Shown here: positions 29,720-38,892 of the stretch, piece by piece
Layout of the letters: every line of letters starts with the position of its first letter
Numbering within the stretch: position 1 is the first letter of the stretch
Assembly (NCBI GenBank): GCA_903945375.1
Contig: CAJAVP010000016.1
Span: forward strand, 1-64,000
DNA length: 64,000 nucleotides
DNA from: an uncultured Methylococcaceae bacterium
GTDB lineage: Bacteria > Pseudomonadota > Gammaproteobacteria > Methylococcales > Methylomonadaceae
Direction of reading: 5' to 3'
Notes under the pieces: model-generated
The model's input: only the letters and a program-made list of their open reading frames with translations
Database searches by the model: none
Told to the model about the DNA's origin: nothing
Translations under genes and position numbers: made by a program

Positions 29720-29795
29720 GGGTGCTTAGCTCAGCTGGGAGAGCATCGCCCTTACAAGGCGAGGGTCGGGGGTTCGAACCCCTCAGCACCCACCA
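29720..29795 (+). tRNA. tRNA-Val (TAC)
   Basis: A complete 76-nt cloverleaf from GGGTGCT to CCA, with anticodon TAC. It is probably on the hupB transcript. Confidence 0.97.
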
Positions 29796-29803
29796 GACTT
29801 TTT

Positions 29804-29880
29804 GGAGTGGTAGTTCAGTTGGTTAGAATACCGGCCTGTCACGCCGGTGGTCGCGGGTTCGAGTCCCGTCCGCTTCGCCA
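29804..29880 (+). tRNA. tRNA-Asp (GTC)
   Basis: A 77-nt cloverleaf, GGAGTGG...CCA, with anticodon GTC. It follows tRNA-Val by eight bases and is closed by the terminator. Confidence 0.97.
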
Positions 29881-29891
29881 AAAATATAATA

Positions 29892-29927
29892 AAAGCCCCG
29901 AGCCACTTGGTTCGGGGCTTTTTTTTT
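29892..29927 (+). terminator. Terminator after the hupB-tRNA unit
   Basis: A GC-rich stem (AAGCCCCGA / TCGGGGCTT) followed by nine T. It separates the tRNAs from ppiD. Confidence 0.93.
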
Positions 29928-29959
29928 GCATCATAAGTTGATTAAATCAGAGAGCAACC

Positions 29960-31837
29960 ATGCTGACAACAATTAGAGAAAAGTCCCAAGGTGCATTTGC
30001 TTGGGGGATATTAATAACGATATGCGTACCTTTTGCATTATGGGGTATCAATAATTACATGGATAATGGGCAAGAAGCACCGGTAGCTTCTGTTGGCGAT
30101 AAGGATTTTTTCCAGCGGGATATTAATAAAGCCTATGAGCAATATAGCCAAAGTCTTAGAGGCTTGGGGATTGATGAGCAGATTTTAAAAGCGCAAGCTT
30201 TGCAAAAACTGATCAAAGATGAGGTGTTATTACAATACGTTAATGCCAATGGCCTAACTGTGACAGATGACAACATTCGAAGCTTCATACAAACCTTAGA
30301 ATATTTCCAAACAGATGGAAATTTTGATGAAAAAAAATACAAAGCCCTGTTGTCATCCCAGCGTCTTTCATCGAGTGAATTTATTAGCCGAATCAAAAAT
30401 GCCTTAGTTATGGAACAGTTCCAGCACAGCATTATGGATTCAGCAATTGCTACACCATTTGATATAGAAAGTTTTTTTAAAATTCAAAATCAGCAACGTG
30501 ACATTGAATATGTCACTCTCCCTTTAAAATCGCCTGCTGAACCACTGAAAGAAGAAGAGATTACAGCATATTACCAGCAGCATCAGGACTTATATCAATC
30601 TCCTGAACAGGTATCTATTGATTACCTTGAGTTATCACTCGCTGATATTGCTAATAAAATCACCGTGACAGAAGACAAGTTAAAAGCCTTCTATGAAGAA
30701 CAAAAAGATCAATATACAACGCCTGAACGCCGAAAAATAAGTCATATCTTATTTACCATCAATGATAAAACACCCGCTAACATTGCTTTGGAGAAAGCTC
30801 AGAAAGCCAAGCAGGCATTGGTGACTAAAAATTTTGCCGCTTTAGCAAGCGAAGTTTCTGACGACAAAATGACCGCTAAAACGGGAGGTGACCTTGGGCT
30901 ATTTACAGCGGGTGTTATGGAAAAAGCTTTTGAAGATGCGGCTAAAACGTTACAGCAAGGCGATGTCTCTGAACCAGTGAAATCATCGTTTGGCTACCAC
31001 CTGATTAAAGTCACCGAACTTGTTGCAGGCAAAACTAAGCCGTTTGATGTGGTTAAAGATGAAGTGACTAAAGCATATCAAAAGTCGCAAGCCGATAATG
31101 GCTTTTATGAAGCGGGTGAAAAATTGGCAGAATTAAGCTATCAAAATCCTGACAATCTGCAAGTAGCTGCTGACGCGCTAAGTATCAGCATAAAAAAATC
31201 CGCCTTATTTAACAAGGATAAAGGTGATGGGATTACATCAGAAGACAAAGTTCGCAGTGCCGCTTTTTCCGAAGAAGTGCTTCAAGGCAACAATAGTGCA
31301 CCGATAGAATTAGGTACGGATCGCTTAATTGTTTTGCGTATGCAAGAGCATAAGCCCGCAGCACCTTTAGAGCTAAATTTAGTAAAAAAAGCTATCCAAG
31401 CCACATTATTAAGTGAAAAAGCTAAACTAATCGCCGTTGAAAAAGCCAAAGAGATTAAATCGCGCTTACAGTCAGGGGAAAAACTACAAGCCTTAGCCGC
31501 AGAAAACAAACTGGAGATTAAAGCACTAAAAGCTGTGATGCGTAGAAATACAGAAATTCCATCTCAGGTGCTAGAAGCCTTATTTAAAGCCGCAAAACCT
31601 GTTGCAGACAAGTCCAGTATCTTCTCGATGACATTGCCTTCAGGCGAGCCCGTCGTGGTAAGCATCAATAAAGTCACTGAAGGCGTTATGACAGACAGTG
31701 ACAAAAAACAAATGGAGTTAGCAAAAAAGAACATTGCCAATGCCTTTGGTCAAGCCGAATTTAATGCCGTTTTAAGCAGTCTCGAAGCCGATGCGGACAT
31801 CTCTGTCAAAGAGAGCCGTGAGAAAGTCCAGGAGTAA
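29960..31837 (+). CDS. ppiD: Periplasmic folding chaperone PpiD
   Basis: The 625-residue protein has a short cytoplasmic tail, one membrane anchor (GAFAWGILITICVPFALWGI), a SurA-N-like domain and a parvulin domain (RRKISHILFTI ... GDLGLFTAGVMEKAFEDAA). It assists newly secreted outer-membrane proteins at the SecYEG exit. Its position after hupB is the usual one. Confidence 0.92.
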   Translation: MLTTIREKSQGAFAWGILITICVPFALWGINNYMDNGQEAPVASVGDKDFFQRDINKAYEQYSQSLRGLGIDEQILKAQALQKLIKDEVLLQYVNANGLTVTDDNIRSFIQTLEYFQTDGNFDEKKYKALLSSQRLSSSEFISRIKNALVMEQFQHSIMDSAIATPFDIESFFKIQNQQRDIEYVTLPLKSPAEPLKEEEITAYYQQHQDLYQSPEQVSIDYLELSLADIANKITVTEDKLKAFYEEQKDQYTTPERRKISHILFTINDKTPANIALEKAQKAKQALVTKNFAALASEVSDDKMTAKTGGDLGLFTAGVMEKAFEDAAKTLQQGDVSEPVKSSFGYHLIKVTELVAGKTKPFDVVKDEVTKAYQKSQADNGFYEAGEKLAELSYQNPDNLQVAADALSISIKKSALFNKDKGDGITSEDKVRSAAFSEEVLQGNNSAPIELGTDRLIVLRMQEHKPAAPLELNLVKKAIQATLLSEKAKLIAVEKAKEIKSRLQSGEKLQALAAENKLEIKALKAVMRRNTEIPSQVLEALFKAAKPVADKSSIFSMTLPSGEPVVVSINKVTEGVMTDSDKKQMELAKKNIANAFGQAEFNAVLSSLEADADISVKESREKVQE

Positions 31838-31869
31838 CTCATAATTTCTGAGCTGAATCTAGTTTTTAG

Positions 31870-31968
31870 GTAAGTGTTCAGCCCCCCAAATTATTAAGAG
31901 AGATAGCGTCATCTCGGCAGGGATGACGACTTAATGACAGTGATTTTTTGGAGGGGCTAAATAATTAC
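31870..31968. repeat. MITE-like inverted-repeat element
   Basis: The 99-bp segment begins GTAAGTGTTCAGCCCC and ends GGGGCTAAATAATTAC, so the ends are imperfect inverted repeats of about 20 bp. A second copy of the right half (ATGACGA-TTAA...ATTTTTT...ATAATTAC) occurs at 59221-59268, and an element with similar ends at 50972-51081. No coding capacity. Confidence 0.6.
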
Positions 31969-32002
31969 TGTCTATCTAATACCGATCACAGTTTATCTGT
32001 TT

Positions 32003-32020
32003 CCATAATGAGAATTGCTG
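32003..32020 (+). repeat. Short dispersed repeat, copy 3
   Basis: CCATAATGAGAATTGCTG, identical on this strand to copy 1 and one base different from copy 2. It abuts the ubiC stop codon. Confidence 0.7.
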
Positions 32021-32021
32021 A

Positions 32022-32570
32022 CTAAAAAGCCGTGCTTAAAAAAAATTCACAAACCAGTAATGCTTTATGCTTGAGTGCATAAACCGTTCTTCTTCCCCAT
32101 ACAGGGTGCTGGATGGGGATCGTTTTGGCTATCGCAGTTTGCCATTGCGAAGGCGTAACTAACACAATATCCATCGCTAAACGCGCTAATTGTGGATGAG
32201 CAAAAAGAATTTCACCTAAGGGTCTTGTGCCTAATTGCGCTAAATTACTATTAGCCGCTTTGATAGTTGCGGACGGAATAAGGGTTCTCGCTAGTATTAA
32301 GGGAGTATCGTGTGCTTTGAGTAAGACTTCGCGGCTTAGGCAATAGCGATTTTCTGGTTGCTGCAAGAGCTGTTGCTCAGAAATAAATGGTTTACTCCAC
32401 TGCTGCCTCAACAGTTCAACCACCACCGCCTCACCATACGCATCACGCAAACGTTGCGTGAGTGAACCGGACTCATAAACCCAAGATTGTACGTCATGAG
32501 GCAGTTTATGCCGTGTACCTTGACGATTTTCACGCCAAGCCAGCTCTCGTTTTAATAACACGCTTTTCAT
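32022..32570 (-). CDS. ubiC: Chorismate lyase
   Basis: This 182-residue protein matches UbiC, which converts chorismate to 4-hydroxybenzoate for ubiquinone synthesis: REVLLKAHDTPLILARTLIP and LGTRPLGEILFAHP are conserved, and the C-terminus holds the GRRTVY product-binding segment. It starts 10 bp after the stop of recG on the same strand, so the two probably share a transcript. ubiA is not adjacent. Confidence 0.88.
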   Translation of the reverse strand: MKSVLLKRELAWRENRQGTRHKLPHDVQSWVYESGSLTQRLRDAYGEAVVVELLRQQWSKPFISEQQLLQQPENRYCLSREVLLKAHDTPLILARTLIPSATIKAANSNLAQLGTRPLGEILFAHPQLARLAMDIVLVTPSQWQTAIAKTIPIQHPVWGRRTVYALKHKALLVCEFFLSTAF

Positions 32571-32580
32571 CGTTAGATGC

Positions 32581-34662
32581 TCAAACCTCTGCGTAAATGT
32601 GGCGTGCCGTTAACCAGCGATTGCATAATGGAGTAATCGTTTGGGGGTAATCCGTAAAAAAAAGCTCGCCGACGTGCTGGATGCTATCTAACAACTCGGT
32701 ATCTCGACTTAAATCCGCTATCTTAAATTGCATTTGTCCCGTTTGGCGCGTACCCATGACATCGCCTGGGCCGCGTAGTTGCAGGTCTTTTTCGGCAATC
32801 AAAAAACCGTCGTTGCTGTCTCTTAAAATACCTAAGCGTTGCCTAGCCGTGTCTGATAACGGAGCTTGATACATCAATACACAGTAACTGTCGCCACTGC
32901 CTCGTCCAACGCGACCGCGAAGTTGATGTAATTGCGACAAGCCTAATCGTTCTGGATTTTCGATAATCATCAAGCCCGCATTAGGCACATCAACACCGAC
33001 TTCAATCACCGTCGTCGCGACCAATAAATCCAGATGATGTTGTTTGAAATCCTGCATGACCTTTTCTTTTTCCGAGGCTTTCATGCGGCCATGGACTAAG
33101 CCAACACGCACTGTCGGCAAGCTGAGCATTAGACGTTCAGCCGTTTGCTCGGCGGCTTGGCATTCTAAGGTTTCGGATTCTTCGATTAAGGTACACACCC
33201 AATAGGCTTGCCTTTTTTGGGCAACCCAGTGCGTAATTCTAGCGATCACGTCATCACGACGATCTGCCGGTATGACACTGGTCACCACCGGTTTTCTACC
33301 AGGTGGCAATTCATCAATAATGGAAATATCTAAATCGGAATATTGCAACATGGCTAAGGTACGTGGAATTGGCGTAGCCGTCATGACTAATTGATGCGGT
33401 CTCATATTGGGTTGCCGTGTTTTTTCTCTTAAAGCCATACGTTGATGCACGCCAAAACGATGTTGTTCATCAATAATAATCAGGCCTAGCTTGTCAAATT
33501 GTACGCGCTCTTGAAATAAGGCATGGGTGCCCATGATTAAAGAGACTGAGCCTTCAGCGAGGTCGTACAGAATGTTCTCGCGTGCTTTACCTTTGATTTG
33601 TCCGGTTAATAATGCAATGTGAATGTTGAAACCCGTAAACCACGCACAAAAATTTCGATAATGTTGCTCGGCAAGTAATTCAGTAGGCGCCATCAGTGCG
33701 ACTTGATAGCCTTCAGAAATTGCCAATAAGGCGGCGTAGGCTGCCACCACCGTTTTGCCCGAGCCGACATCGCCTTGCACCAAACGCAACATCGGACGAT
33801 GGCTTTTGCAATCGTTTTCGATTTCCCTAATTACGCGCTGCTGTGCGTTGGTTAGTTGAAACGGCAAAGACTGTAAGAAATGGGTCATCTCATGGGCTGA
33901 GCCTATGAACATAGGCGCTTGCCAGGCTTGGGCGGTGTGTTTTTGTTGACGTAGACTTAAATGATGAACCAGTAACTCTTCAAAAGCTAAGCGTTTTAAA
34001 GCGGGAATATCCCCGTTTTCTAACGCCGTGATACTGATGGTTTCATCTGGCGCGTGTAAGGTTTGAATTGCCTCAGCTAAACTGGGATACCCGTATTGCT
34101 GCAAAATAGTTTGGGGTATCCAATCCATTAGCACGCTCGTATTTTGTTCACACCACACTAAAGCTTGTTGAATAGCTTTACGAAGTACGCGCTGAGACAA
34201 GCCTTCTGTGAGTGGGTAAACGGGAGTCAAGTGGTTCTCTGTCAGTGCGAAGTCACTGCCAGCTACAACGGTATAATCGGGATGCACCATTTCTAAACCG
34301 GCAAAACCGTAGCGCACTTCAGCAAAAACCGTTAACCAAGTGTCCGCTTTCAAAGTCTGTAATTGATTGGCGTTAAAATGGAAAAATCGTAAAAAAATAA
34401 AGCCTGTTGTATCACTTAATCGACAAACGAGGCTTTTGCGACCTCGGGGTAATATTTCAGCAAATTCGATTTTGCCACAAATGAGAGCTGTCATACCCGC
34501 TGCCAATGAACCAATGGCTTGAATGCGCGTTCGATCTTCGTAACGATGTGGCAGATGGAATAGCAAATCTTGAATCGTGCGAATACCCAATTTTTCGAGG
34601 CGGTTTGCTGTTTGAAAACCAATGCCCGTTAGTTGGGTTACCGGCAAGTTGGCGGTCGTCAT
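32581..34662 (-). CDS. recG: ATP-dependent DNA helicase RecG
   Basis: A 693-residue helicase that remodels stalled forks and Holliday junctions. The wedge (OB) domain is N-terminal; Walker A is QGDVGSGKTVVA near residue 300, the DExH-type box is IIDEQHRFG, and motif VI is QLRGRVGRG. Length is typical. It leads a recG-ubiC pair. Confidence 0.96.
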   Translation of the reverse strand: MTTANLPVTQLTGIGFQTANRLEKLGIRTIQDLLFHLPHRYEDRTRIQAIGSLAAGMTALICGKIEFAEILPRGRKSLVCRLSDTTGFIFLRFFHFNANQLQTLKADTWLTVFAEVRYGFAGLEMVHPDYTVVAGSDFALTENHLTPVYPLTEGLSQRVLRKAIQQALVWCEQNTSVLMDWIPQTILQQYGYPSLAEAIQTLHAPDETISITALENGDIPALKRLAFEELLVHHLSLRQQKHTAQAWQAPMFIGSAHEMTHFLQSLPFQLTNAQQRVIREIENDCKSHRPMLRLVQGDVGSGKTVVAAYAALLAISEGYQVALMAPTELLAEQHYRNFCAWFTGFNIHIALLTGQIKGKARENILYDLAEGSVSLIMGTHALFQERVQFDKLGLIIIDEQHRFGVHQRMALREKTRQPNMRPHQLVMTATPIPRTLAMLQYSDLDISIIDELPPGRKPVVTSVIPADRRDDVIARITHWVAQKRQAYWVCTLIEESETLECQAAEQTAERLMLSLPTVRVGLVHGRMKASEKEKVMQDFKQHHLDLLVATTVIEVGVDVPNAGLMIIENPERLGLSQLHQLRGRVGRGSGDSYCVLMYQAPLSDTARQRLGILRDSNDGFLIAEKDLQLRGPGDVMGTRQTGQMQFKIADLSRDTELLDSIQHVGELFFTDYPQTITPLCNRWLTARHIYAEV

Positions 34663-34750
34663 GTGTTTAGCTCGGTGGGTAGGCTAAGATACACAAAACA
34701 CCTGTTTTATATAGCGACACAATTTAGCACAACGGTCTTAGTCGTATGGA

Positions 34751-35155
34751 TTAGCAAGCCGGATATTCTTGAGCAGGTAAGCGCATAATGGCGTCCATTT
34801 CTACTTCTGCACCCTTAGGTAGTGCCGCAACACCAATAGCCGCCCGTGCCGGATAAGGTGCAGAAAAATACTGCCCCATGATTTCATTGACAATGGGAAA
34901 ATGCGCTAAGTCGGTCAAAAACACATTCAGTTTGACAACATCCACAAGGCTGCCACCAGCGGCACTGGCAACCGCTTGTAAATTTTCAAAAACCTGTTTA
35001 ATTTGTTCTGAAATATCGCCATCGATTAGCATCATGGTGCTAGGTACTAAAGGAATTTGTCCTGAGAGATAAACCGTATTGTCGATTTTTACGGCTTGTG
35101 AATAAGTGCCTATGGCTTGAGGAGCGTGTTCAGTGTGGATAATTGTTTTAGTCAT
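34751..35155 (-). CDS. ridA: RidA family enamine/imine deaminase
   Basis: The 134-residue protein matches RidA (YjgF): [22 protein letters not shown] at the N-terminus and the [20 protein letters not shown] block with the substrate-binding Arg. It hydrolyses reactive 2-aminoacrylate-type intermediates. It lies downstream of the VOC gene, separated from it by a terminator. Confidence 0.92.
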   Translation of the reverse strand: MTKTIIHTEHAPQAIGTYSQAVKIDNTVYLSGQIPLVPSTMMLIDGDISEQIKQVFENLQAVASAAGGSLVDVVKLNVFLTDLAHFPIVNEIMGQYFSAPYPARAAIGVAALPKGAEVEMDAIMRLPAQEYPAC

Positions 35156-35178
35156 GGAGTTACCTTAGCGTTTTTTAT

Positions 35179-35202
35179 AAAAAGTGGGCAAAAACTTGCC
35201 CG
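35179..35202 (-). terminator. Terminator after the VOC gene
   Basis: A 6-bp stem GGGCAA/TTGCCC with a four-base loop is followed on the minus strand by ACTTTTTAT. It is a weak but plausible terminator between the VOC and RidA genes. Confidence 0.6.
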
Positions 35203-35214
35203 ACTTATATGTCT

Positions 35215-35613
35215 TTAGTGCGTTGAATTACTGGGTTTTTCACCCGTAAAGTTCAGTTCAATTTTAATCCCGGCAGGATCAATGACGTTGACTTGCGTCA
35301 TTTCTGGTGGCGAACGAAAATCCAGTTGATAAGGGATATTGTAACGAGCCATTGTCAATAAACAGGCATCGACATCCGTACACGTCAAGGCCACATGATT
35401 GAAAATTGTATCCGCACCGGCATAGGGCGCTTGTTCAACAACGGATACGTGAATAATCGGTTGAGCCCCGCAATATAACCAAGCCCCATCTCGTCTGGAT
35501 ATGGCACGTTGCCCTTTTTTTAAACCGAGAACTTGCTCATAAAACGCGACGACATCCGCCAGTTTATCCGCCGTTACGGTGATATTTATGTGGTTAATCC
35601 CTGATATTTTCAT
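35215..35613 (-). CDS. VOC-superfamily (glyoxalase-like) protein
   Basis: The 132-residue protein has two beta-alpha-beta-beta-beta units of the vicinal oxygen chelate fold, with candidate metal ligands in INHINITV (His), FNHVALTC (His) and the C-terminal Glu in IKIELNF. The function may be lyase, dioxygenase or isomerase; there is nothing in the neighbourhood to decide. bcp lies 32 bp upstream on the same strand. Confidence 0.8.
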   Translation of the reverse strand: MKISGINHINITVTADKLADVVAFYEQVLGLKKGQRAISRRDGAWLYCGAQPIIHVSVVEQAPYAGADTIFNHVALTCTDVDACLLTMARYNIPYQLDFRSPPEMTQVNVIDPAGIKIELNFTGEKPSNSTH

Positions 35614-35645
35614 GCCTATTCAACCCGTGGCGTGTGTAATGACGA

Positions 35646-36137
35646 TTATTCTGAAGTTGTGGTACTCGCATTTTCCAATGCGATAATGAGTTCTAAAACC
35701 GCTTGAGCATGACCTTCCGGCGTTACGCCGTACATCACTTCCGCTAAGCGGCCTTGTTTGTCGATAATAAAGCTTGAACGAAAAATAGCCATGCTTTTAA
35801 CGCCTTCTTTTTCTCGCTCGCGCCAAACGCCATAATTCTCGCATAGTTCGCCGCTGGTATCAGCCAGCAGTTCAACTTTTAAGCTATATTTAGCGACAAA
35901 ATCCGCATGACTGGCGCAACTATCTTTGCTTACACCGATAATCACTGTGTTTTGTTCAGCAAATTGATCAATCCGTTGAGTAAATTGATTGGCTTCAATC
36001 GTACAACCCGGTGTGTCATCTTTGGGGTAAAAGTATAACACGACATTTTTTGAACCGGCATAGTCAGCAAGGCTAATTAATTGATTATTTTGGTTTAATG
36101 AGCTAAAAAGTGGTGCAATTTGATGTTTTTCTAACAT
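35646..36137 (-). CDS. bcp: Thioredoxin-dependent thiol peroxidase (BCP type)
   Basis: The 163-residue peroxiredoxin has the peroxidatic Cys in FYPKDDTPGCTIEANQF, with the Thr three residues before the Cys as in all peroxiredoxins. It reduces H2O2 and organic peroxides in the cytoplasm. Further cysteines at KDSCASH and GELCENY could resolve the sulfenate. It lies between mtaB and the VOC gene. Confidence 0.92.
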   Translation of the reverse strand: MLEKHQIAPLFSSLNQNNQLISLADYAGSKNVVLYFYPKDDTPGCTIEANQFTQRIDQFAEQNTVIIGVSKDSCASHADFVAKYSLKVELLADTSGELCENYGVWREREKEGVKSMAIFRSSFIIDKQGRLAEVMYGVTPEGHAQAVLELIIALENASTTTSE

Positions 36138-36255
36138 GAGAAACCTTTTATAAGTAGTTCAGTGGGTTTTTGAAAAGAAATTTTTCCAAATAACGAGTGT
36201 TTGATCGCTCACCAAGCTTAAGCCAGTCCAGAGCCTTGTGCAATCCTGTTGTTAG

Positions 36256-37554
36256 TTATTGCTGACTAAGCGAAAGGCGTTCCGTCAAAATGTAATTTTC
36301 AGTGACTTTACTCAAGCATGCGTAACTAATGTGATTAGCCAAACATTCATCCGGCGCGGTCACGCAAGCAACACGTAAATAATTGGGTGTATAACCAAAA
36401 GTCAAGCGCTGATCTTGATAAGCTTCGGTGTAGGCTTCCCATAATACCGGTAGTGTTTGCCCTAATTGACTTTGACAAAACTGCTGCTTCATGACACTTG
36501 CTAGGTCATGTAATTGGCGGCTACGTTGCTTTTTAATGGCTTCGGGAACGGGATTCGGTAAGCTGGCGGCTTTAGTGCCTGCTCGTGGTGAATACGAGAA
36601 AATATGTACGTGACCAAACCCCATTTGTTGAACGAAATCATAGCTCTCTTGCCACTCTTGCTGGGTTTCTCCGGGAAAGCCGACAATAATATCCGTGGTG
36701 ATATTAAATTGCGGGCTGATAGCACGTAGACGCGTAACCATGCTGGCAAACTCTGCCGTTTTACAACGCCTTGCCATGCGCCGCAAAACGGCATCCGAAC
36801 CGCTTTGCAAGGGTAAGTGCAAATGCGGTAGTAAGCGGGGATTTTCAAATAAAGTATAAAACTCATCTGACAACTCCCACGGCTCTAAAGAACCTAAACG
36901 CAACCGTTGAATCGACGTTTCTTTTAAGATAACTTGAATCAACTCCGTCAGTTGTGTATTGATTTCACTGCCGTAACCGCCTAAATGGACACCCGTTAAA
37001 ATCACTTCATCAATACCTTGCTGATGCAGCGCGTTAATTTCATCTACAATCAAGGGAATAGGTCGACTGATTTCTTCGCCCCGTGCGACGGTTACGATAC
37101 AAAAGGTGCATCGATAACGACAGCCATCTTGCACTTTAACAAAAGCGCGTTGTCGACCGCGCGTAAATAAGGATATTTCACCCGGATCGGTCGATAATTG
37201 CGGCATGACCGCCATATTGAGTTGCGCTAACGTCGTTTCAACCAGCTGATTTTTATCGCGATTACTGATTACTAAATCGACACCCAGCAAAGCGGACGCT
37301 TCTTGCTCATTGAGCGTGGCATAACAGCCACTAACAACCAGTTTGGCGTGTGGATTATCGCGATGAATACGGCGAATCAAATGGCGAGATTTTCTTGCGG
37401 CATCCTGCGTCACCGCGCAGGAGTTGATAATAACCAATTGGGCTTGTTCAATATCACGGGTGATGTGATGACCTGCGTTTTGAAACGCTTGCGCCCAAGT
37501 TTCCAATTCCGCCTCATTAAGACGGCAACCGAGTGTTTTGAGAGATACGTGCAT
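36256..37554 (-). CDS. mtaB: tRNA ct6A37/t6A37 methylthiotransferase
   Basis: A 432-residue radical-SAM enzyme that methylthiolates t6A37 in tRNAs. The N-terminal domain has three cluster cysteines (LGCRLNEAE, NSCAVT, SGCYATL), and the radical SAM cluster is in CRYRCTFC. The TRAM-like C-terminal segment is present. The ATG directly follows the stop TAA of the SpmAB gene. Confidence 0.92.
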   Translation of the reverse strand: MHVSLKTLGCRLNEAELETWAQAFQNAGHHITRDIEQAQLVIINSCAVTQDAARKSRHLIRRIHRDNPHAKLVVSGCYATLNEQEASALLGVDLVISNRDKNQLVETTLAQLNMAVMPQLSTDPGEISLFTRGRQRAFVKVQDGCRYRCTFCIVTVARGEEISRPIPLIVDEINALHQQGIDEVILTGVHLGGYGSEINTQLTELIQVILKETSIQRLRLGSLEPWELSDEFYTLFENPRLLPHLHLPLQSGSDAVLRRMARRCKTAEFASMVTRLRAISPQFNITTDIIVGFPGETQQEWQESYDFVQQMGFGHVHIFSYSPRAGTKAASLPNPVPEAIKKQRSRQLHDLASVMKQQFCQSQLGQTLPVLWEAYTEAYQDQRLTFGYTPNYLRVACVTAPDECLANHISYACLSKVTENYILTERLSLSQQ

Positions 37555-38784
37555 TTATCCAAAAAATTGATAACAAATAAAAATACTGGCAACAACGCCA
37601 GCAAGGTCGGCGATTATCCCACAAGTTGCAGCATAACGAATACGCTTGATGCCTACTGAACCAAAGTAAATGGCAAGTACGTAAAAAGTGGTTTCAGTAC
37701 TACCTTGCACAATACAGACGAGACGACCTACAAACGAGTCCGCACCATAGGTTTTCATTGCATCAATCATCATTGCTCTAGCGCCACTGCCACTGAAGGG
37801 TTTAATCAGTGCTGTGGGTAAGCCATCGACAAATCGGGCATCCCAACCCAGAGCTTGCACTATTTCACGAATCAACTGTGCCAGTAAATCCATTGCGCCA
37901 CAGGCACGAAAAACACCAATTGCCGTCAACATGGCAACCAAATACGGAATAATCGTTATCGCCGTTTGCAGTCCTTCTTTCGCACCTTCTATAAATGCCT
38001 CATACGCATTAATCCCTTGATAAATAGCGCCACCGATAAAGCTAATAATAAGGCTAAATAAAATGCTATTACTTAAGGTTGCAGATTGTTTAAGCATTTG
38101 CTCTTGCGGTAGGGCTGTAAAATAAGCCAATAAGCTAGCAATCAAGACGGTAAAGCCAAACAAATAACTGAAAACGACTTTATCCAGTAGATTAATTCGT
38201 TGCACGATTGCAACGGCGATCAAACCCGCCATCGTCGATACATAAGTAGCTATCAAAATAGGTAAAAAAACATCGGTCGGATTAGCCGCACCCAACTGAG
38301 CACGATACGTTAAGATACTAATCGGAAATAACGTCACGCTGGAGGTGTTAATCACCAAAAACAAAATCTGTGCATTACTCGCAACGCTGGGATTAGTGTT
38401 AAGTTTTTGCAATTCTTGCATCGCCTTAATACCCAACGGTGTAGCTGCGTTATCAAGCCCTAAAGCGTTTGCGGAAATATTCATCACGATGGCGCCGATG
38501 GCGGGATGATCTTTGGGAATTTCAGGCATTAAGCGAGTAAATAAAGGTGTTAATACGCGAGTCAATAACACAATAAAACCGCTTTTTTCGCCAATTCGCA
38601 TAATGCCCAACCATAACGACAACACGCCCGTCAGTCCCAGTGAAATTTCAAATGCGACTTTGGCTTGGCTGAATAAGGCCGCCATGATTGCGGCGAAAGC
38701 ATCTGCTTCTCCCAGCACCCATTGCTTAATTAAGGCTAGCACAAAAGCTGATAAGAAAAAGAAAATCCAGATTGCATTTAGCAT
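37555..38784 (-). CDS. SpmA-SpmB fusion membrane protein (nucleoside-recognition/Gate domains)
   Basis: The 409-residue protein has about 9-10 membrane segments. The first half has the SpmA-like NALGLDNAATPLGIKAM block, and the second half the SpmB-like VQGSTETTFYVLAIYFG block with the conserved STET. These are separate proteins in spore formers and are fused in many non-sporulating bacteria. The function is unknown; transport of a nucleoside-like compound has been suggested for the Gate domain. It directly abuts mtaB. Confidence 0.85.
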   Translation of the reverse strand: MLNAIWIFFFLSAFVLALIKQWVLGEADAFAAIMAALFSQAKVAFEISLGLTGVLSLWLGIMRIGEKSGFIVLLTRVLTPLFTRLMPEIPKDHPAIGAIVMNISANALGLDNAATPLGIKAMQELQKLNTNPSVASNAQILFLVINTSSVTLFPISILTYRAQLGAANPTDVFLPILIATYVSTMAGLIAVAIVQRINLLDKVVFSYLFGFTVLIASLLAYFTALPQEQMLKQSATLSNSILFSLIISFIGGAIYQGINAYEAFIEGAKEGLQTAITIIPYLVAMLTAIGVFRACGAMDLLAQLIREIVQALGWDARFVDGLPTALIKPFSGSGARAMMIDAMKTYGADSFVGRLVCIVQGSTETTFYVLAIYFGSVGIKRIRYAATCGIIADLAGVVASIFICYQFFG

Positions 38785-38816
38785 GACAGCTTGTTTAATC
38801 TCTTACAATATAGCGT

Positions 38817-38841
38817 GTGGGCACGAAAAGCCTGTGCCCAC
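38817..38841. repeat. Perfect 8-bp hairpin between norB and the SpmAB gene
   Basis: GTGGGCAC / GTGCCCAC with a nine-base loop, without a T-run. It may attenuate or end nor transcription, but a terminator call is not supported. Confidence 0.45.
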
Positions 38842-38892
38842 TCTGCTGGAATAATAACTTAATCGCAATAATTTTAGCGGAGGTCCGAATAG

